NCBI RefSeq assembly: GCF_902459685.1
Contig: NZ_CABPSF010000002.1
Span: 806,001 to 870,000 of the forward strand
DNA length: 64,000 bases
Direction of reading: 5' to 3'
Origin: Pandoraea iniqua
Lineage (GTDB): Bacteria; Pseudomonadota; Gammaproteobacteria; Burkholderiales; Burkholderiaceae
Both the position numbers and the translations under genes were made by a program. The notes below the pieces were generated by a model. It was not told the origin of the DNA. It was given only the letters and a program-made list of their open reading frames with translations, and did not search any database. Within the stretch, counting starts at the first letter, position 1, and each line of letters starts with the position of its first letter. Shown one piece after another: positions 24,245-32,897 of this stretch.

Positions 24245-24666
24245 ACACTTTTGACATGCAAACGCTCATTGCCGAACTGAGCCGGGACGAGGGCCGAAAG
24301 TTGAAGCCTTACATCGACACCGTTGGCAAGACGACCATTGGAGTAGGCCGCAACCTCTCGGACGTGGGGATCTCTGACGCCGAGTGTGATGCGATGTTGC
24401 AAAACGATATCGCACGAACGGTCGGATGGCTCGACCGAAACGTGTCATGGTGGCGTGATCTTGACGCCGTTAGGCAGCGCGTCGTTGTCAATATGGCGTT
24501 CAATCTCGGGGGCGGTCTATTGACGTTCGTCAATACGCTTGCGGCTATGCGGCGCGGGGATTATGGGGCTGCTGCTGATGGGATGCTCGCCTCTAAGTGG
24601 GCGACGCAGGTTGGTGCCCGAGCACAACGTCTTTCGCAAATGATGCGCACGGGAGCGAGTTCATGA
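24241..24666 (+). CDS. Endolysin, T4-type lysozyme (GH24)
   Basis: A 141-residue muramidase that cuts the MurNAc-GlcNAc bond at lysis. The catalytic triad is Glu17 (RDEG), Asp26 (PYIDTVGK) and Thr32 (TTIGVG), with the same spacing as Glu11, Asp20 and Thr26 of T4 lysozyme. The GVGRNL segment and the C-terminal FNLGGGLLTFVNTL are typical. There is no signal peptide or SAR helix, so release depends on a holin. It is coupled by ATGA on both sides. Confidence 0.95.
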   Translation: MNTFDMQTLIAELSRDEGRKLKPYIDTVGKTTIGVGRNLSDVGISDAECDAMLQNDIARTVGWLDRNVSWWRDLDAVRQRVVVNMAFNLGGGLLTFVNTLAAMRRGDYGAAADGMLASKWATQVGARAQRLSQMMRTGASS

Positions 24667-25328
24667 GTACGTGGGGCGATATCGCAAACGTCGTAGGGAA
24701 GGCTGCTCCGGTCATTGGCGGCTTGCTTGGCGGTCCTGCTGGGGCTGCTGTAGGAGGCTTGATTTCGTCAGCGCTCGGCACCGATAACAATCCTGATGCA
24801 GTTTCTGCCGCGCTTGCCGGGAATCCTGATGCTCTTGTCAAAGTTCAGGAGTTGCAAACGAACGCAAAAGTGCAACTTCAGCAGTTAGCCGTAACTGCTG
24901 AGCAGAACCGAATGCTCGCAGCGAATGCGCAATATTCTGCCGAAGCGGCAGATCGGGATAGCGCGCGAAAACTTGCCGGTCAACAGCCTCACGACTGGAT
25001 GAGACCGTTGCTCAGTCTCGCGATTATCGCTGCGACCATCGGGATAGTGATGATGGTAATGCTTGGCGTTGCAGATGGAACTTTGCGCGATCCCGTAATT
25101 TCGGCGACTGCCGGTGGTCTCGTCATGTACTTCGTCCGAGAGTCGTCTCAGGTACTCGGATTTTGGTTTGGGATGACGCGCGAAGCTTCGGTACAAACAC
25201 AAGCGATCACCACATTTGCGACATCCCCTGGCACTGTGACGTTGGGTCAAAACGGCGTCTCTTCACCGGCAAGGGTTGCGGGATCGTCTGGGAGTGGGGT
25301 TACTACCGACACATTCAAGGGCAACTAG
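24663..25328 (+). CDS. 3TM holin (GTA_holin_3TM-like)
   Basis: The ATG at 24663 overlaps the lysozyme stop. Of 221 residues, the first 40 are a Gly/Ala-rich amphipathic or membrane segment (APVIGGLLGGPAGAAVGGLI). A helical middle (VKVQELQTNAKVQLQQLAVT, DSARKLA) is followed by QPHDWMRPLLSLAIIAATIG and further membrane helices. This order (SA-D-RDSAR-HDWMRP) marks the 3TM holins of gene-transfer-agent and phage lysis cassettes. It should form the hole releasing the cytoplasmic lysozyme. No Rz/Rz1 pair is visible in the window. Confidence 0.85.
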   Translation: MSTWGDIANVVGKAAPVIGGLLGGPAGAAVGGLISSALGTDNNPDAVSAALAGNPDALVKVQELQTNAKVQLQQLAVTAEQNRMLAANAQYSAEAADRDSARKLAGQQPHDWMRPLLSLAIIAATIGIVMMVMLGVADGTLRDPVISATAGGLVMYFVRESSQVLGFWFGMTREASVQTQAITTFATSPGTVTLGQNGVSSPARVAGSSGSGVTTDTFKGN

Positions 25329-25356
25329 CCCCCCCCTACAAAACAGATTTTTTAAG

Positions 25357-25376
25357 CCGCCTACGGGCGGTTTTTT
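25357..25376 (+). terminator. Intrinsic terminator between lysis cassette and tail fibre
   Basis: CCGCC (25357-25361), loop TACG, GGCGG (25366-25370), then TTTTTT. The stem-loop core is the same 14 bases as in the terminator at 7045. The fibre gene starts 19 bp later. Confidence 0.82.
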
Positions 25377-25394
25377 CGTTTACAGGAGCAAGCG

Positions 25395-26669
25395 ATGCCC
25401 TACAACGGCTCAGGTGTATTCCAACTGGTTACGGGCAATCCGGTGGTCACTGGCACCACGATCAGTTCGACAGTGCATAACAACACCATGTCTGATATCG
25501 CCAACAACGGTCTGACATTGGCGGTTACGAAGGATGGCCAGCAGACACCCACCGCGAATCTTCCAATGGGAGGGTTTCACCATACTGGGGTGGGCAACGC
25601 TGCGGCTCGCAGTGACTACGCGGCCGCGGGTCAGGTGCAAGACGGCACGATGCAATTCCTTACGGGAACTTCTGGATCAGACACTATTACGGCATCTTCA
25701 GCGGTTCCACCGTTGACTGCCTATGTCGCCGGACAACGTTTCAGCTTCGTAGCAGCCGCAACAAATACGACATCGACAGTTACGTTGAATATCAATGGAA
25801 TCGGGGCAAAACCCATTTCGAAGCAAGTGTGGACGCCACTTATTCCAGGGGATATCGCTGCTGGCATGGTCGTGACGGTTGTCTATGATGGTACGCAATT
25901 TCAGATCGTCGGTGGCCCGATGGGGCAGTCAATCGGGATTGTTGGCTCCGTCCGGAATGCCCGAATGTATGTGCCGGTGGTTTCGTCAACGGCGGTTTAT
26001 ACGGCCGACGAGGTCATCGTGCAGACGGCACTCGGCGGCATTTCATACCTCCTGAAATCGCTCTCTATTGGCATCAACTTGGGGACGGTTGGGGCAGGCG
26101 GCATGGATATCGGCTCGCCGCCGGCCAATGGCTTTTTAGCGACGTATGCCATCTATAACCCGACGACTCAATTCACCAACACCCTCACGGTGAATGCTAC
26201 GTCGGCGGTCGCGCCGCCCATTTATGGAGGCGCCAATATGCCGGCCGGCTTCACGGCGAGCGCGCTTATTTCCGTTTGGGGGACGGACGGATCTGGGAAT
26301 CTGATTGGTGGGATGTTGCGAGATCGTACCGTCGGTCACACGGGTAGAACCGTGTTTACTACTTCATCCGGCACGTCTGGTTTCGCGCCTTTCAACACGC
26401 TTGCAACCGTCCCACGAAACGCGATAGAAAATATTCTTTTCCTCAGCACGTCAAACACATTGGCAAATGCCGTCATGTCTCTGACGGTGGGTGGAGACAT
26501 TAACGGCATCGGGCCTGTAGTGTTGGTTCCGCTGCCGACTGCCGCCGCTCAAGGGGCCGGTAGCCAAGGAGTGACTGCGACAAGTAACGTTGGGCAACTC
26601 TGGTACAACGCGAGCAGCAATATTGGTACGCCGACCTACACGGTTATTTCACTGGGGTATAAATTCTGA
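25395..26669 (+). CDS. Tail fibre / receptor-binding protein
   Basis: A 424-residue protein with AGGAG in its leader. The N-terminal half (MPYNGSGVFQLVTGNPVVTG, TTISSTVHNNTMSDIANNGL, TPTANLPMGGFHHTGVGNAA) is a well-known phage fibre module that anchors repeats, followed by the Thr/Asn-rich SFVAAATNTTSTVTLNINGI unit. From about residue 180 the sequence changes to a distinct beta-rich tip, expected to contact the host surface and to vary between relatives. No catalytic spike motif is visible. Confidence 0.82.
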   Translation: MPYNGSGVFQLVTGNPVVTGTTISSTVHNNTMSDIANNGLTLAVTKDGQQTPTANLPMGGFHHTGVGNAAARSDYAAAGQVQDGTMQFLTGTSGSDTITASSAVPPLTAYVAGQRFSFVAAATNTTSTVTLNINGIGAKPISKQVWTPLIPGDIAAGMVVTVVYDGTQFQIVGGPMGQSIGIVGSVRNARMYVPVVSSTAVYTADEVIVQTALGGISYLLKSLSIGINLGTVGAGGMDIGSPPANGFLATYAIYNPTTQFTNTLTVNATSAVAPPIYGGANMPAGFTASALISVWGTDGSGNLIGGMLRDRTVGHTGRTVFTTSSGTSGFAPFNTLATVPRNAIENILFLSTSNTLANAVMSLTVGGDINGIGPVVLVPLPTAAAQGAGSQGVTATSNVGQLWYNASSNIGTPTYTVISLGYKF

Positions 26670-26854
26670 TGGCTACGACCATTTACATTCGCGTGGATAG
26701 CGAAGGCAATCTGACCGACTATTCGCCCAGTCCGCAAGACCCGGAATATTGGCCCGGCTTCATCGAAACCGATACCAACAATCCGTCATATGTCGCGTGG
26801 TACAACACGCGTGACCCATTCATCAAGTCCACGCTGCCAGTTCCGGGGACGTGA
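26669..26854 (+). CDS. Small tail-fibre-associated protein (61 aa)
   Basis: Starts within the fibre stop (TGATG). It is acidic and aromatic (TIYIRVDSEGNLTDYSPSPQ, DPEYWPGFIETDT) and resembles the start of fibre-tip or chaperone proteins, but is short. It is the last gene of the rightward late operon and converges with the integrase side 36 bp later. No terminator is evident in that gap. Confidence 0.6.
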   Translation: MATTIYIRVDSEGNLTDYSPSPQDPEYWPGFIETDTNNPSYVAWYNTRDPFIKSTLPVPGT

Positions 26855-26889
26855 AATCCTACGCCATCTGCGCGAGATAGGAGTACCGG

Positions 26890-27108
26890 TCAATCCTCCG
26901 ACCGCCACCCTCCGTGATTATTCGGCCCATTCCAGCCTGCGTAGGGCTTATCGATGTCTATCGCGCCATGCTCCGTCGGCTCATAGATCGCGGTGGGGTG
27001 GAACTGCGCGAACCAGTCGCGGGCTGACTCGGCATCCATGCGATGGCGCGTCGTTTTCCAGCGCTTCGAGCCAGGCGGTTGGTAGCGGTAGAAGTGGAGG
27101 GTCGTCAC
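26890..27108 (-). CDS. Integrase-coupled small protein (72 aa)
   Basis: GTG start overlapping the integrase stop (GTGA, 27105-27108). The protein starts TTLHFYRYQPPGSKRWKTTR and contains MDAESARDWFAQFHPTAIY; it is basic-aromatic at the N-terminus and acidic later. It is co-transcribed with int, the usual place for excisionase, but shows no clear winged-helix or AlpA pattern. A role as an unusual directionality factor or superinfection protein is speculation. Confidence 0.5.
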   Translation of the reverse strand: MTTLHFYRYQPPGSKRWKTTRHRMDAESARDWFAQFHPTAIYEPTEHGAIDIDKPYAGWNGPNNHGGWRSED

Positions 27109-28319
27109 TGCGCGGTCTCTCTCAGCCGGTCGAGATAGTCGGCCCACGCCTGCATCAGTTCGCGGCGCTTGTCGAGCCACTGCGTTCGATTGTAGGCACG
27201 TCCCAGCGAGTCGCGCACCGAGTGAGCCAACTGCATTTCCACCACCTCGGCGGGAAATCCCAGCGCCTCTACGGCGAGCGTCCGGGCGGTCGCACGCCAG
27301 CCATGCGGTGTGATCGTCTCGGCGTCGAAACCCATCAGGCGCATCGCGGCGGATAGGGTGCCGTCGCTGATCGGGCGCACGTCACCGCGCACGCTAGGGA
27401 AGACGTGTGTCCCAGAACCGGTTAGCCGATGCAGGTCGCCCAGGATGTCAACGACCTGGCGCGCGAGCGGGACCACGTGTGCCGCGCCGTTCGCCTTTCC
27501 CTCTTTCGTTCGCTTCATACGGCTCGGTGGGATCTCCCACACTGCACCGTCCAGATTGAACTCTGACCACTCTGCGAGCCGCTGTTCGCCCGGGCGCTGA
27601 AAAAGGTACGGGCTCAGCTTCAACGCCGCCTCGACGACCGGATTACCGGTGTAGCCGTGAATGGCCTTTAGCGTCCTGCCAAGCTGTCCCGGGTCGATAA
27701 TCGCCGCGTAGTGCCGAACGGGCTTGGGCGGGATGGCCCCGCGCAGATCCGAACTCGGGTCGCGCGTGGCGCGCCCTGTGGCAATCGCATAGCGGAACGC
27801 CTGCCCGATGATCGAGCGCAGCCGGTGTGCGGTTTCCAGATTGCCGCGCGCCTCGACTCGTTGGAGGGCATCGAGAATGATCGGCGCGTCGACGTCAGCG
27901 ATAGGCGTCTGGCCGAAGTAGGGGAAGACGTGCGCCTCAAGCCTGCGCAGGTTTCGCGCCGCATGCGACTCGGACAGGTCAGCCGAGAACTTGCGATGCC
28001 ACTCCCGGGCGATGCTTTCGAAGGAATTCGATATGGCGGGGCTGCGACTGGCCTTGGTAGCTGCCCGTGCTGCGCCGGGATCGATCCCCTTGGCGATTTG
28101 TGCGCGTGCCGCGTCACGGGCCTCCCGTGCGTCCTTCAGGCCAACGGCAGGGTAGACGCCGAGCGCGAGAGTTTTCTGCTTCCCGTCGAACCTGTAGCGC
28201 AGGCGCCAATACTTCGCGCCGCTCGGCTGGACTTCGAGGTACATGCCAGCGGCATCGCCGAGGCGGTATTGCTTGTCGGCCGGAGCGGCCTTGCGGACGG
28301 CTATGTCGGTGAGCGGCAT
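27105..28319 (-). CDS. int: P4-family tyrosine integrase
   Basis: The site-specific recombinase of the prophage, 404 residues from the ATG at 28319. A longer frame from 28466 would run through repeats and the terminator and is unlikely. The N-terminal DUF4102 arm-binding domain reads PLTDIAVRKAAPADKQYRLG, then GMYLEVQPSGAKYWRLRYRF. A core-binding SAM-like domain follows, and the catalytic part contains Arg (RPGEQRLAEW), HGWR (His-x-x-Arg), QLAHS and the nucleophile Tyr in GRAYNRTQW. All key residues are intact. It lies beside ssrA in the same direction, the usual arrangement for tRNA/tmRNA-targeting elements. Confidence 0.95.
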   Translation of the reverse strand: MPLTDIAVRKAAPADKQYRLGDAAGMYLEVQPSGAKYWRLRYRFDGKQKTLALGVYPAVGLKDAREARDAARAQIAKGIDPGAARAATKASRSPAISNSFESIAREWHRKFSADLSESHAARNLRRLEAHVFPYFGQTPIADVDAPIILDALQRVEARGNLETAHRLRSIIGQAFRYAIATGRATRDPSSDLRGAIPPKPVRHYAAIIDPGQLGRTLKAIHGYTGNPVVEAALKLSPYLFQRPGEQRLAEWSEFNLDGAVWEIPPSRMKRTKEGKANGAAHVVPLARQVVDILGDLHRLTGSGTHVFPSVRGDVRPISDGTLSAAMRLMGFDAETITPHGWRATARTLAVEALGFPAEVVEMQLAHSVRDSLGRAYNRTQWLDKRRELMQAWADYLDRLRETAQ

Positions 28320-28345
28320 TAGCGAGTGGTGTTGGTGGTATCGGG

Positions 28346-28396
28346 TTCCGGTGGTACGGCGGATGCCACCACATGTACCACCATGTACCACCGGAA
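28346..28396. repeat. Inverted and tandem repeats upstream of the integrase gene
   Basis: TTCCGGTGGTAC (28346-28357) and GTACCACCGGAA (28385-28396) form a perfect 12-bp inverted repeat. Inside its right side, CATGTACCAC is repeated in direct tandem (28372-28381 and 28382-28391). The block lies between the int start (28319) and ssrA. These may be integrase arm-type sites or an autoregulatory operator. Confidence 0.6.
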
Positions 28397-28431
28397 AATT
28401 TCGAACGAGTATAACCGATGGCGGAAAAGAA

Positions 28432-28463
28432 AAACCCCGACGAGGCTTGCTCTGTCGGGGTTT
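28432..28463 (-). terminator. Intrinsic terminator downstream of ssrA (minus strand)
   Basis: On the minus strand AAACCCCGAC / GTCGGGGTTT (28454-28463 and 28432-28441) with a 12-nt loop is followed by TTCTTTT. It ends ssrA transcription 35 bp after the mature 3' end. As it lies on the integrase side of the presumed crossover, the prophage may have supplied it. Confidence 0.8.
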
Positions 28464-28497
28464 CAAGGAAAACTGCGAACTACTGTGTAATGGTATT

Positions 28498-28530
28498 TGG
28501 TGGAGCCGGCGGGGATCGAACCCGCGTCCG
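28498..28530. other. Presumed phage attachment site at the ssrA 3' end
   Basis: The ssrA 3' terminus (T-arm and CCA end) is the usual target of P4-type integrases, and int lies about 180 bp away in the same orientation. The exact core cannot be defined because the other copy would be left of this window. The tmRNA acceptor stem is intact, so the host gene is preserved. Confidence 0.5.
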
Positions 28531-28856
28531 CAAGTACTCTACGACCAGTTCTACATACTTAGTTCAGTCATTTGATTTAACTGTTTTGTCGCGGACGAAC
28601 ACGCTACGCAACAGCGATCCATTTAATTTTAGGCCCCGGCGCCATGGCACCACCGGAGATTATCTGACGTAAATGACCTCGCGAGGTATTGCTACCCTAA
28701 CCCGTCAGAGAGCTAGTGCGAGGCAGGCGCCCTTAGGCAGCCAGTGCGTACGAGTTATCGTTTGCAGTTACTAATTTTCCCATTGATTAACGAGGTGACG
28801 GGTCCTCGGTATGCCCTGAATCGCTTCGCTACCCACGTCGAAACCATGTCGGCCCC
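28498..28856 (-). ncRNA. ssrA: tmRNA (transfer-messenger RNA)
   Basis: Rescues stalled ribosomes with SmpB by acting first as tRNA-Ala and then as mRNA. The 5' end GGGGCCGACATGGTTTCGAC lies at 28837-28856 on the minus strand. The 3' end has a T-arm with GGGTTCGATCCC and ends in CCA at 28498-28500. The acceptor strands GGGGCCG and CGGCTCC pair with one G-U. The tag frame at 28765-28733 reads ANDNSYALAA followed by TAA. Length of about 359 nt is normal. A CATAAT hexamer 14 bp upstream could be the -10 element. The phage integrates at its 3' end. Confidence 0.97.
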
Positions 28857-28886
28857 AGTGGTAAAACGAATTATGACACAAATGCC

Positions 28887-31800
28887 CTACTTGAGTGCGA
28901 AGTCAACCCGTGTCGTCGCACCCTTGTCCTTGATGCCCTCCGCATTGAGCTTCGGGGCCACCACGAACAACCGCTCCGACTCGATCTTGCCGTCCAGCCA
29001 CGTACGTACCTGCTGCGCACGCCGCTCGGCAAGCGCCCTCAGATCGTCATCGCCCACCTTGATGTTCGTCTCCATGAGCTTTTCCATTTCGTCGTCGGGC
29101 AGAGATTTTGTCAGGCCGATCATATTGCGTGGTTTCGAAAAATCCGCCGCCTTGTAGGCTGCCGTCAGATACTTGCTGCGCTCCTCCGGCGTCACCTTCA
29201 CGCTGTCGACGTCGATACTCTCGCCGCGGCCCACCATCGACTTGACCTTCTGCGCCTTGATCGCGCGGTCGACCGCCACCTCGCGCAGACCATCGGTGTC
29301 CTTCGCCGGATCGACGCGGCCCACGATGTCCAGCTTGAGCGACGGGCGGTCCTTCAGCGCCTTCACCAGCGTATCCAGACGCTTCTCGTCTTCCGGCGTA
29401 AGCCGTGCGCTACCCGGTGCAAACTCGACGTAACCCAGCTCTTCGTCTCCCCCGCCAAACGCCGAGGCCAACAGACTGAACGGTGCCGTCGCCGCCTTGA
29501 CGATCAGGTTCACGAACGCCCGGAAAATCACACCGCCCAAGCTGAACTGCGGATCTTCGAGTGAACCGGAAATCGGAATGTTCACGTCGATCTCACCGCG
29601 CGAATTCTTCAGCAGCGAGACCGCCAGCCGCACCGGCAAGTTAGTCGCCGTCGGGCTCTCCACACGGTCACCGAACGTCAACTGGTCGATGAAGATGTGA
29701 TTGTTCGCCGTGAGCTTGGCCTGATCGAGCGAGTAATGCACGTCCACCGTGAGCTTGCCTTTCTCGATCGGGTAACCCGCGTACTTGGTCGAGTACGGCG
29801 TGAGATTGGTCAGCTCGATACCGTCAGCCTTCGCGCTCACATCCACAAACGCCATCGGCGCCAGCGGATTGATCTTGCCCGAAATGTCGATCGGCGAATT
29901 GCGGTTGACCTTGCCCTGCAACGCCACGTCTGCAGGCTCGGTCGTGGCCGTGCCGAAGGCCCCGATGCGTCCGCCGATATCCGTCAAATTGGCCGTGTAG
30001 TTCGGTTTGACGAAGTTGTCGGTGAAGTTGATGTTGCCGCCTTGCAGCGTGATCCGGCCGATGTGCACGTCCGCCGGCAACGCTTTGCCCGTGCCGTAGC
30101 CCGGCCCGCGCTCAACCGTCGTCTCGCCGGGCTTTTGCTCCTTTTTCTCGACTTCGGTCGGTTGACCGGCTTCTACCGCTGAAGCGGCGGCATCCAGCGG
30201 AGGCTTGGCCGCCGCAGCGCTCGCAGAGCTGCCATCGAGTGGCACACCGCCGTTCGCACGCGTCAGCGAGCGCGGCGCGTTTTCCTTGTTGCCGACCACA
30301 TCGGCCAGATTCAGGCGCCCGTTGGGGTTGATGATCAGCCGCGCATAAAAACGCGACAACGCGATACTGCCCAACTGCACATTCGGCTTGCCGCTACCGA
30401 CCGCCATGTTGATCTGCTGCACCGACAACGCGTTCCAGCGCATGAAGTCGTCGGCCGTCACCTTGTCGAGCAGGCGAACATTGCCCAGCGTGGCATCGCC
30501 TCGGTAGGTGGCTTGCGGCGTGTCGCCCTTCATCGCGAACGTGGCGCGGCCGTTGCTCGAGAGCAGGGCGCTCGCGATGCTCGCATTCAGTTCGTCGCTG
30601 AGATACGAGTCGAACGCCGCCAGATCGAGCTGTTGCGTCTTCACCTGAAGGTCGCCGGCGAGCGGTTGCGGCGTGATGTTGCCGATCACGTTCAGCGAAC
30701 CCTTCTTGTTGAGCGTGCCGTTGACCTCAAGTTGCAGCGGCTTGCCCATGTCCTGCGAGGCGCCCTGCACGCGCACATTGAGCGGTGCCAGCTTCGCGTT
30801 GATGGGGCGGCCTTTGACGGCCCGGTCTTCGAGCGCAATGCTCGCGTTCTCGACCGACACCTTGCCGACTTGCCACTGCCATCCACCCGCCTGCGCCGAT
30901 TTCGAGGGCGCTTTGGCCGACGTGCGGCGTCCGCGCTCGGTACCCACGCGCGTATTGATATCGCTGCCTGTGCCACCGGCTGCGGCAGCCGTCTTCGGTT
31001 GACCGTTGCCGGTCAGCGCGAGCAAGTTGATCTTGCCATCCTTGTCGCGACGCGCGGCCACATCCAGCCCCGTCACCGTCAACTCGTCAAGTACCGCCTG
31101 CTGCGCACCGAGATCGAAGCGCGAAAGCTTTGCCTGTGCATGGGCGAGTTTGAGCGGCGCGTCACCCTTGATGCCGGTGAGCCATTCGATCTTGTCGAGC
31201 GTAGCCGTGGCGGGCGAAATCTGCACGTTCGGCTGTTTGTCCGGCGCGAATGCGGCGCTGAACTTCGCCTGCACGCCGACGGTGCCGCTCTTCAAATCAC
31301 CGGCCAATGCACCCTGTGCAAACGGCAGCAACGGCGTGAGGGCAATCGACTCGGCATCGAGATCGCCGCTGGCGTTGTATGCCGGCAGACTAAACTGACC
31401 CTTCGCCTTCAACGTGCCGCCACTTTGCACACCCATCGACGCGTCGTAGGTCGCGGGTTCTTTGCCCAGTGTCGAAAACTGCTTCACGCCGATCTGAATG
31501 TTCTCCAGCGCGACACTCGCAGGCTTCGCACCGCGCTCGTCGGTGAAGCGGACCTTGCTGTTGACCACCGCGACTTCGCCCACGATCAGGTCGAGCGGGC
31601 TCGGCTGCGCTGCAGCAGCGGCCTTAGCCTGTGCGGCCTCGGCAGCTGACGCCGGCGTGGCCGCCTGAGCGGTCTGCTCGGCGGCGACCTTCGGGGCCGA
31701 TTTGGCCGCTTCGTTCGCTTGTGGCGACGCTGCCGCTTCACCCACGGCCTTGCCCACCGCCTTGATGACCGTGCGCTGCGGTAGCAGCGCCTTGGTCACA

Positions 31801-32897
31801 TTCAGCGTGCCGTTTTTCTCCATCGTCACTTGCTGATCGAGGCCGTCGATCCGGACGCTGTCGATGTGATAGACGTTATTCAGCGGCTCGACCTCGCCGA
31901 GTTTCACGTCGACCTGCTTGACGGCCACCATCGGTGAGCCGTCCGGCTCGTGGACGACGGCATCGGCCAGCGTGGCCGTGCCGGTCAGCGTGACATGGTT
32001 GCTGCCGTCCTTGTCGCGCGTGAAGCGCAGCTTCAGGTCGGTGCTCACTGCAGCACTCTTGATCTGCGCGGGCACCGAGACGGGCGAATAGCCGAGGTAC
32101 TTGGGCACATCGAGCCGGTCGAGCTTGATGTCGACCGTCGACTCGAGCGAGTCGGCAAACGGCTTCGTCTGGCCCGTGATGTTGAGCGGCGCACCGTCGA
32201 TCGACGCCTTGAGCAGCGGCTGCACGAAAATGTCGGTGTCCGCCGGCAGGTTGGCGATGAACGGCACGCCCACTTGCAGATTGTCGACAACGTGTTTCTC
32301 GTTCTGCACCGTATCGTCGAAACGGATGGTGCCGTTCTTGATCTGCACGTTGTTCAGTGCGAAGCGCGTCGGTTTGGACGGCGCCGGCGAGGGCGGCCCG
32401 GACGTGGCTTTGTCGATGATGTCCGAGAAGTTGAAGCGCTGCGGCGCCGTGCGCACGATGTTGACGACGGGCGTATCGACGTACAGCTCGTCGACGACGG
32501 GGGCGAACCGGAACAACGAGCCCCACGATGCATTCACGCGCAACATGCCGACATCGACGAAGGGCTGCCCCGGCGCTTTGTCACCGATGTGCACCTGATG
32601 AAGGTCGAGCCGCAGGGTATACGGATTGAAACTGACGTCGCCGACGCTCACCGGCCGTTCGAGATAGGTGGAGAGCTTTTCGACGGCGTAATGCTTGAGT
32701 ACCGCCGGGACCGTGAAATAACCCACGACGCCGAAGACGGCCAGCACGCCGACGGTCCACAGGCCTGTCTTGCGCGCGCGCCGGCGCACCACGGGATCGC
32801 GGCCGAGCGCTTGTGCGCGCGCGAGTCCCTGTTGCAGGCGGGTATTGCCCGGGGGGGTATCCGGAGGAGGTTTGCGATCGTTCGCTTGCTCGGCCAT
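28887..32897 (-). CDS. Large DUF748 / AsmA-like envelope protein
   Basis: A 1336-residue protein; MAEQAND at 32897 is chosen because GGGAGA precedes it. Residues about 40-65 form a signal-anchor helix (GLWTVGVLAVFGVVGYFTVP), followed by the DUF748/AsmA hallmark VSVGDVSFNPYTLRLDLHQV and many beta-rich repeats. Ala/Gln-rich linkers lie near 410-450 and 900-960, and there is a C-terminal segment with an OmpA-like flavour (RLDTLVKALKDRPSLKLDIV). AsmA-like proteins bridge inner and outer membranes and are implicated in phospholipid transport. ssrA follows 30 bp after its stop. Confidence 0.85.
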   Translation of the reverse strand: MAEQANDRKPPPDTPPGNTRLQQGLARAQALGRDPVVRRRARKTGLWTVGVLAVFGVVGYFTVPAVLKHYAVEKLSTYLERPVSVGDVSFNPYTLRLDLHQVHIGDKAPGQPFVDVGMLRVNASWGSLFRFAPVVDELYVDTPVVNIVRTAPQRFNFSDIIDKATSGPPSPAPSKPTRFALNNVQIKNGTIRFDDTVQNEKHVVDNLQVGVPFIANLPADTDIFVQPLLKASIDGAPLNITGQTKPFADSLESTVDIKLDRLDVPKYLGYSPVSVPAQIKSAAVSTDLKLRFTRDKDGSNHVTLTGTATLADAVVHEPDGSPMVAVKQVDVKLGEVEPLNNVYHIDSVRIDGLDQQVTMEKNGTLNVTKALLPQRTVIKAVGKAVGEAAASPQANEAAKSAPKVAAEQTAQAATPASAAEAAQAKAAAAAQPSPLDLIVGEVAVVNSKVRFTDERGAKPASVALENIQIGVKQFSTLGKEPATYDASMGVQSGGTLKAKGQFSLPAYNASGDLDAESIALTPLLPFAQGALAGDLKSGTVGVQAKFSAAFAPDKQPNVQISPATATLDKIEWLTGIKGDAPLKLAHAQAKLSRFDLGAQQAVLDELTVTGLDVAARRDKDGKINLLALTGNGQPKTAAAAGGTGSDINTRVGTERGRRTSAKAPSKSAQAGGWQWQVGKVSVENASIALEDRAVKGRPINAKLAPLNVRVQGASQDMGKPLQLEVNGTLNKKGSLNVIGNITPQPLAGDLQVKTQQLDLAAFDSYLSDELNASIASALLSSNGRATFAMKGDTPQATYRGDATLGNVRLLDKVTADDFMRWNALSVQQINMAVGSGKPNVQLGSIALSRFYARLIINPNGRLNLADVVGNKENAPRSLTRANGGVPLDGSSASAAAAKPPLDAAASAVEAGQPTEVEKKEQKPGETTVERGPGYGTGKALPADVHIGRITLQGGNINFTDNFVKPNYTANLTDIGGRIGAFGTATTEPADVALQGKVNRNSPIDISGKINPLAPMAFVDVSAKADGIELTNLTPYSTKYAGYPIEKGKLTVDVHYSLDQAKLTANNHIFIDQLTFGDRVESPTATNLPVRLAVSLLKNSRGEIDVNIPISGSLEDPQFSLGGVIFRAFVNLIVKAATAPFSLLASAFGGGDEELGYVEFAPGSARLTPEDEKRLDTLVKALKDRPSLKLDIVGRVDPAKDTDGLREVAVDRAIKAQKVKSMVGRGESIDVDSVKVTPEERSKYLTAAYKAADFSKPRNMIGLTKSLPDDEMEKLMETNIKVGDDDLRALAERRAQQVRTWLDGKIESERLFVVAPKLNAEGIKDKGATTRVDFALK

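Noticed and set aside
25395-27108. Diversity-generating retroelement near the tail fibre, as in some Bordetella-type podophages
   Set aside because: No reverse transcriptase, Avd-like gene or template repeat is visible between the fibre and the integrase.
28320-28466. Longer integrase start at 28466
   Set aside because: It would translate the ssrA terminator and the repeat block; the DUF4102 start is at the ATG at 28319.
1-28500. CRISPR array, toxin-antitoxin pair or defence island in the prophage
   Set aside because: No regular spacer-repeat structure and no recognisable toxin, nuclease or NTPase defence genes were seen; the Cro/YdaS-like gene alone is a phage switch component.
1-28500. 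Phage-encoded tRNA genes
   Set aside because: I saw no T-arm plus acceptor-stem combination other than the tmRNA at 28498-28856; a tRNA search program would be decisive.
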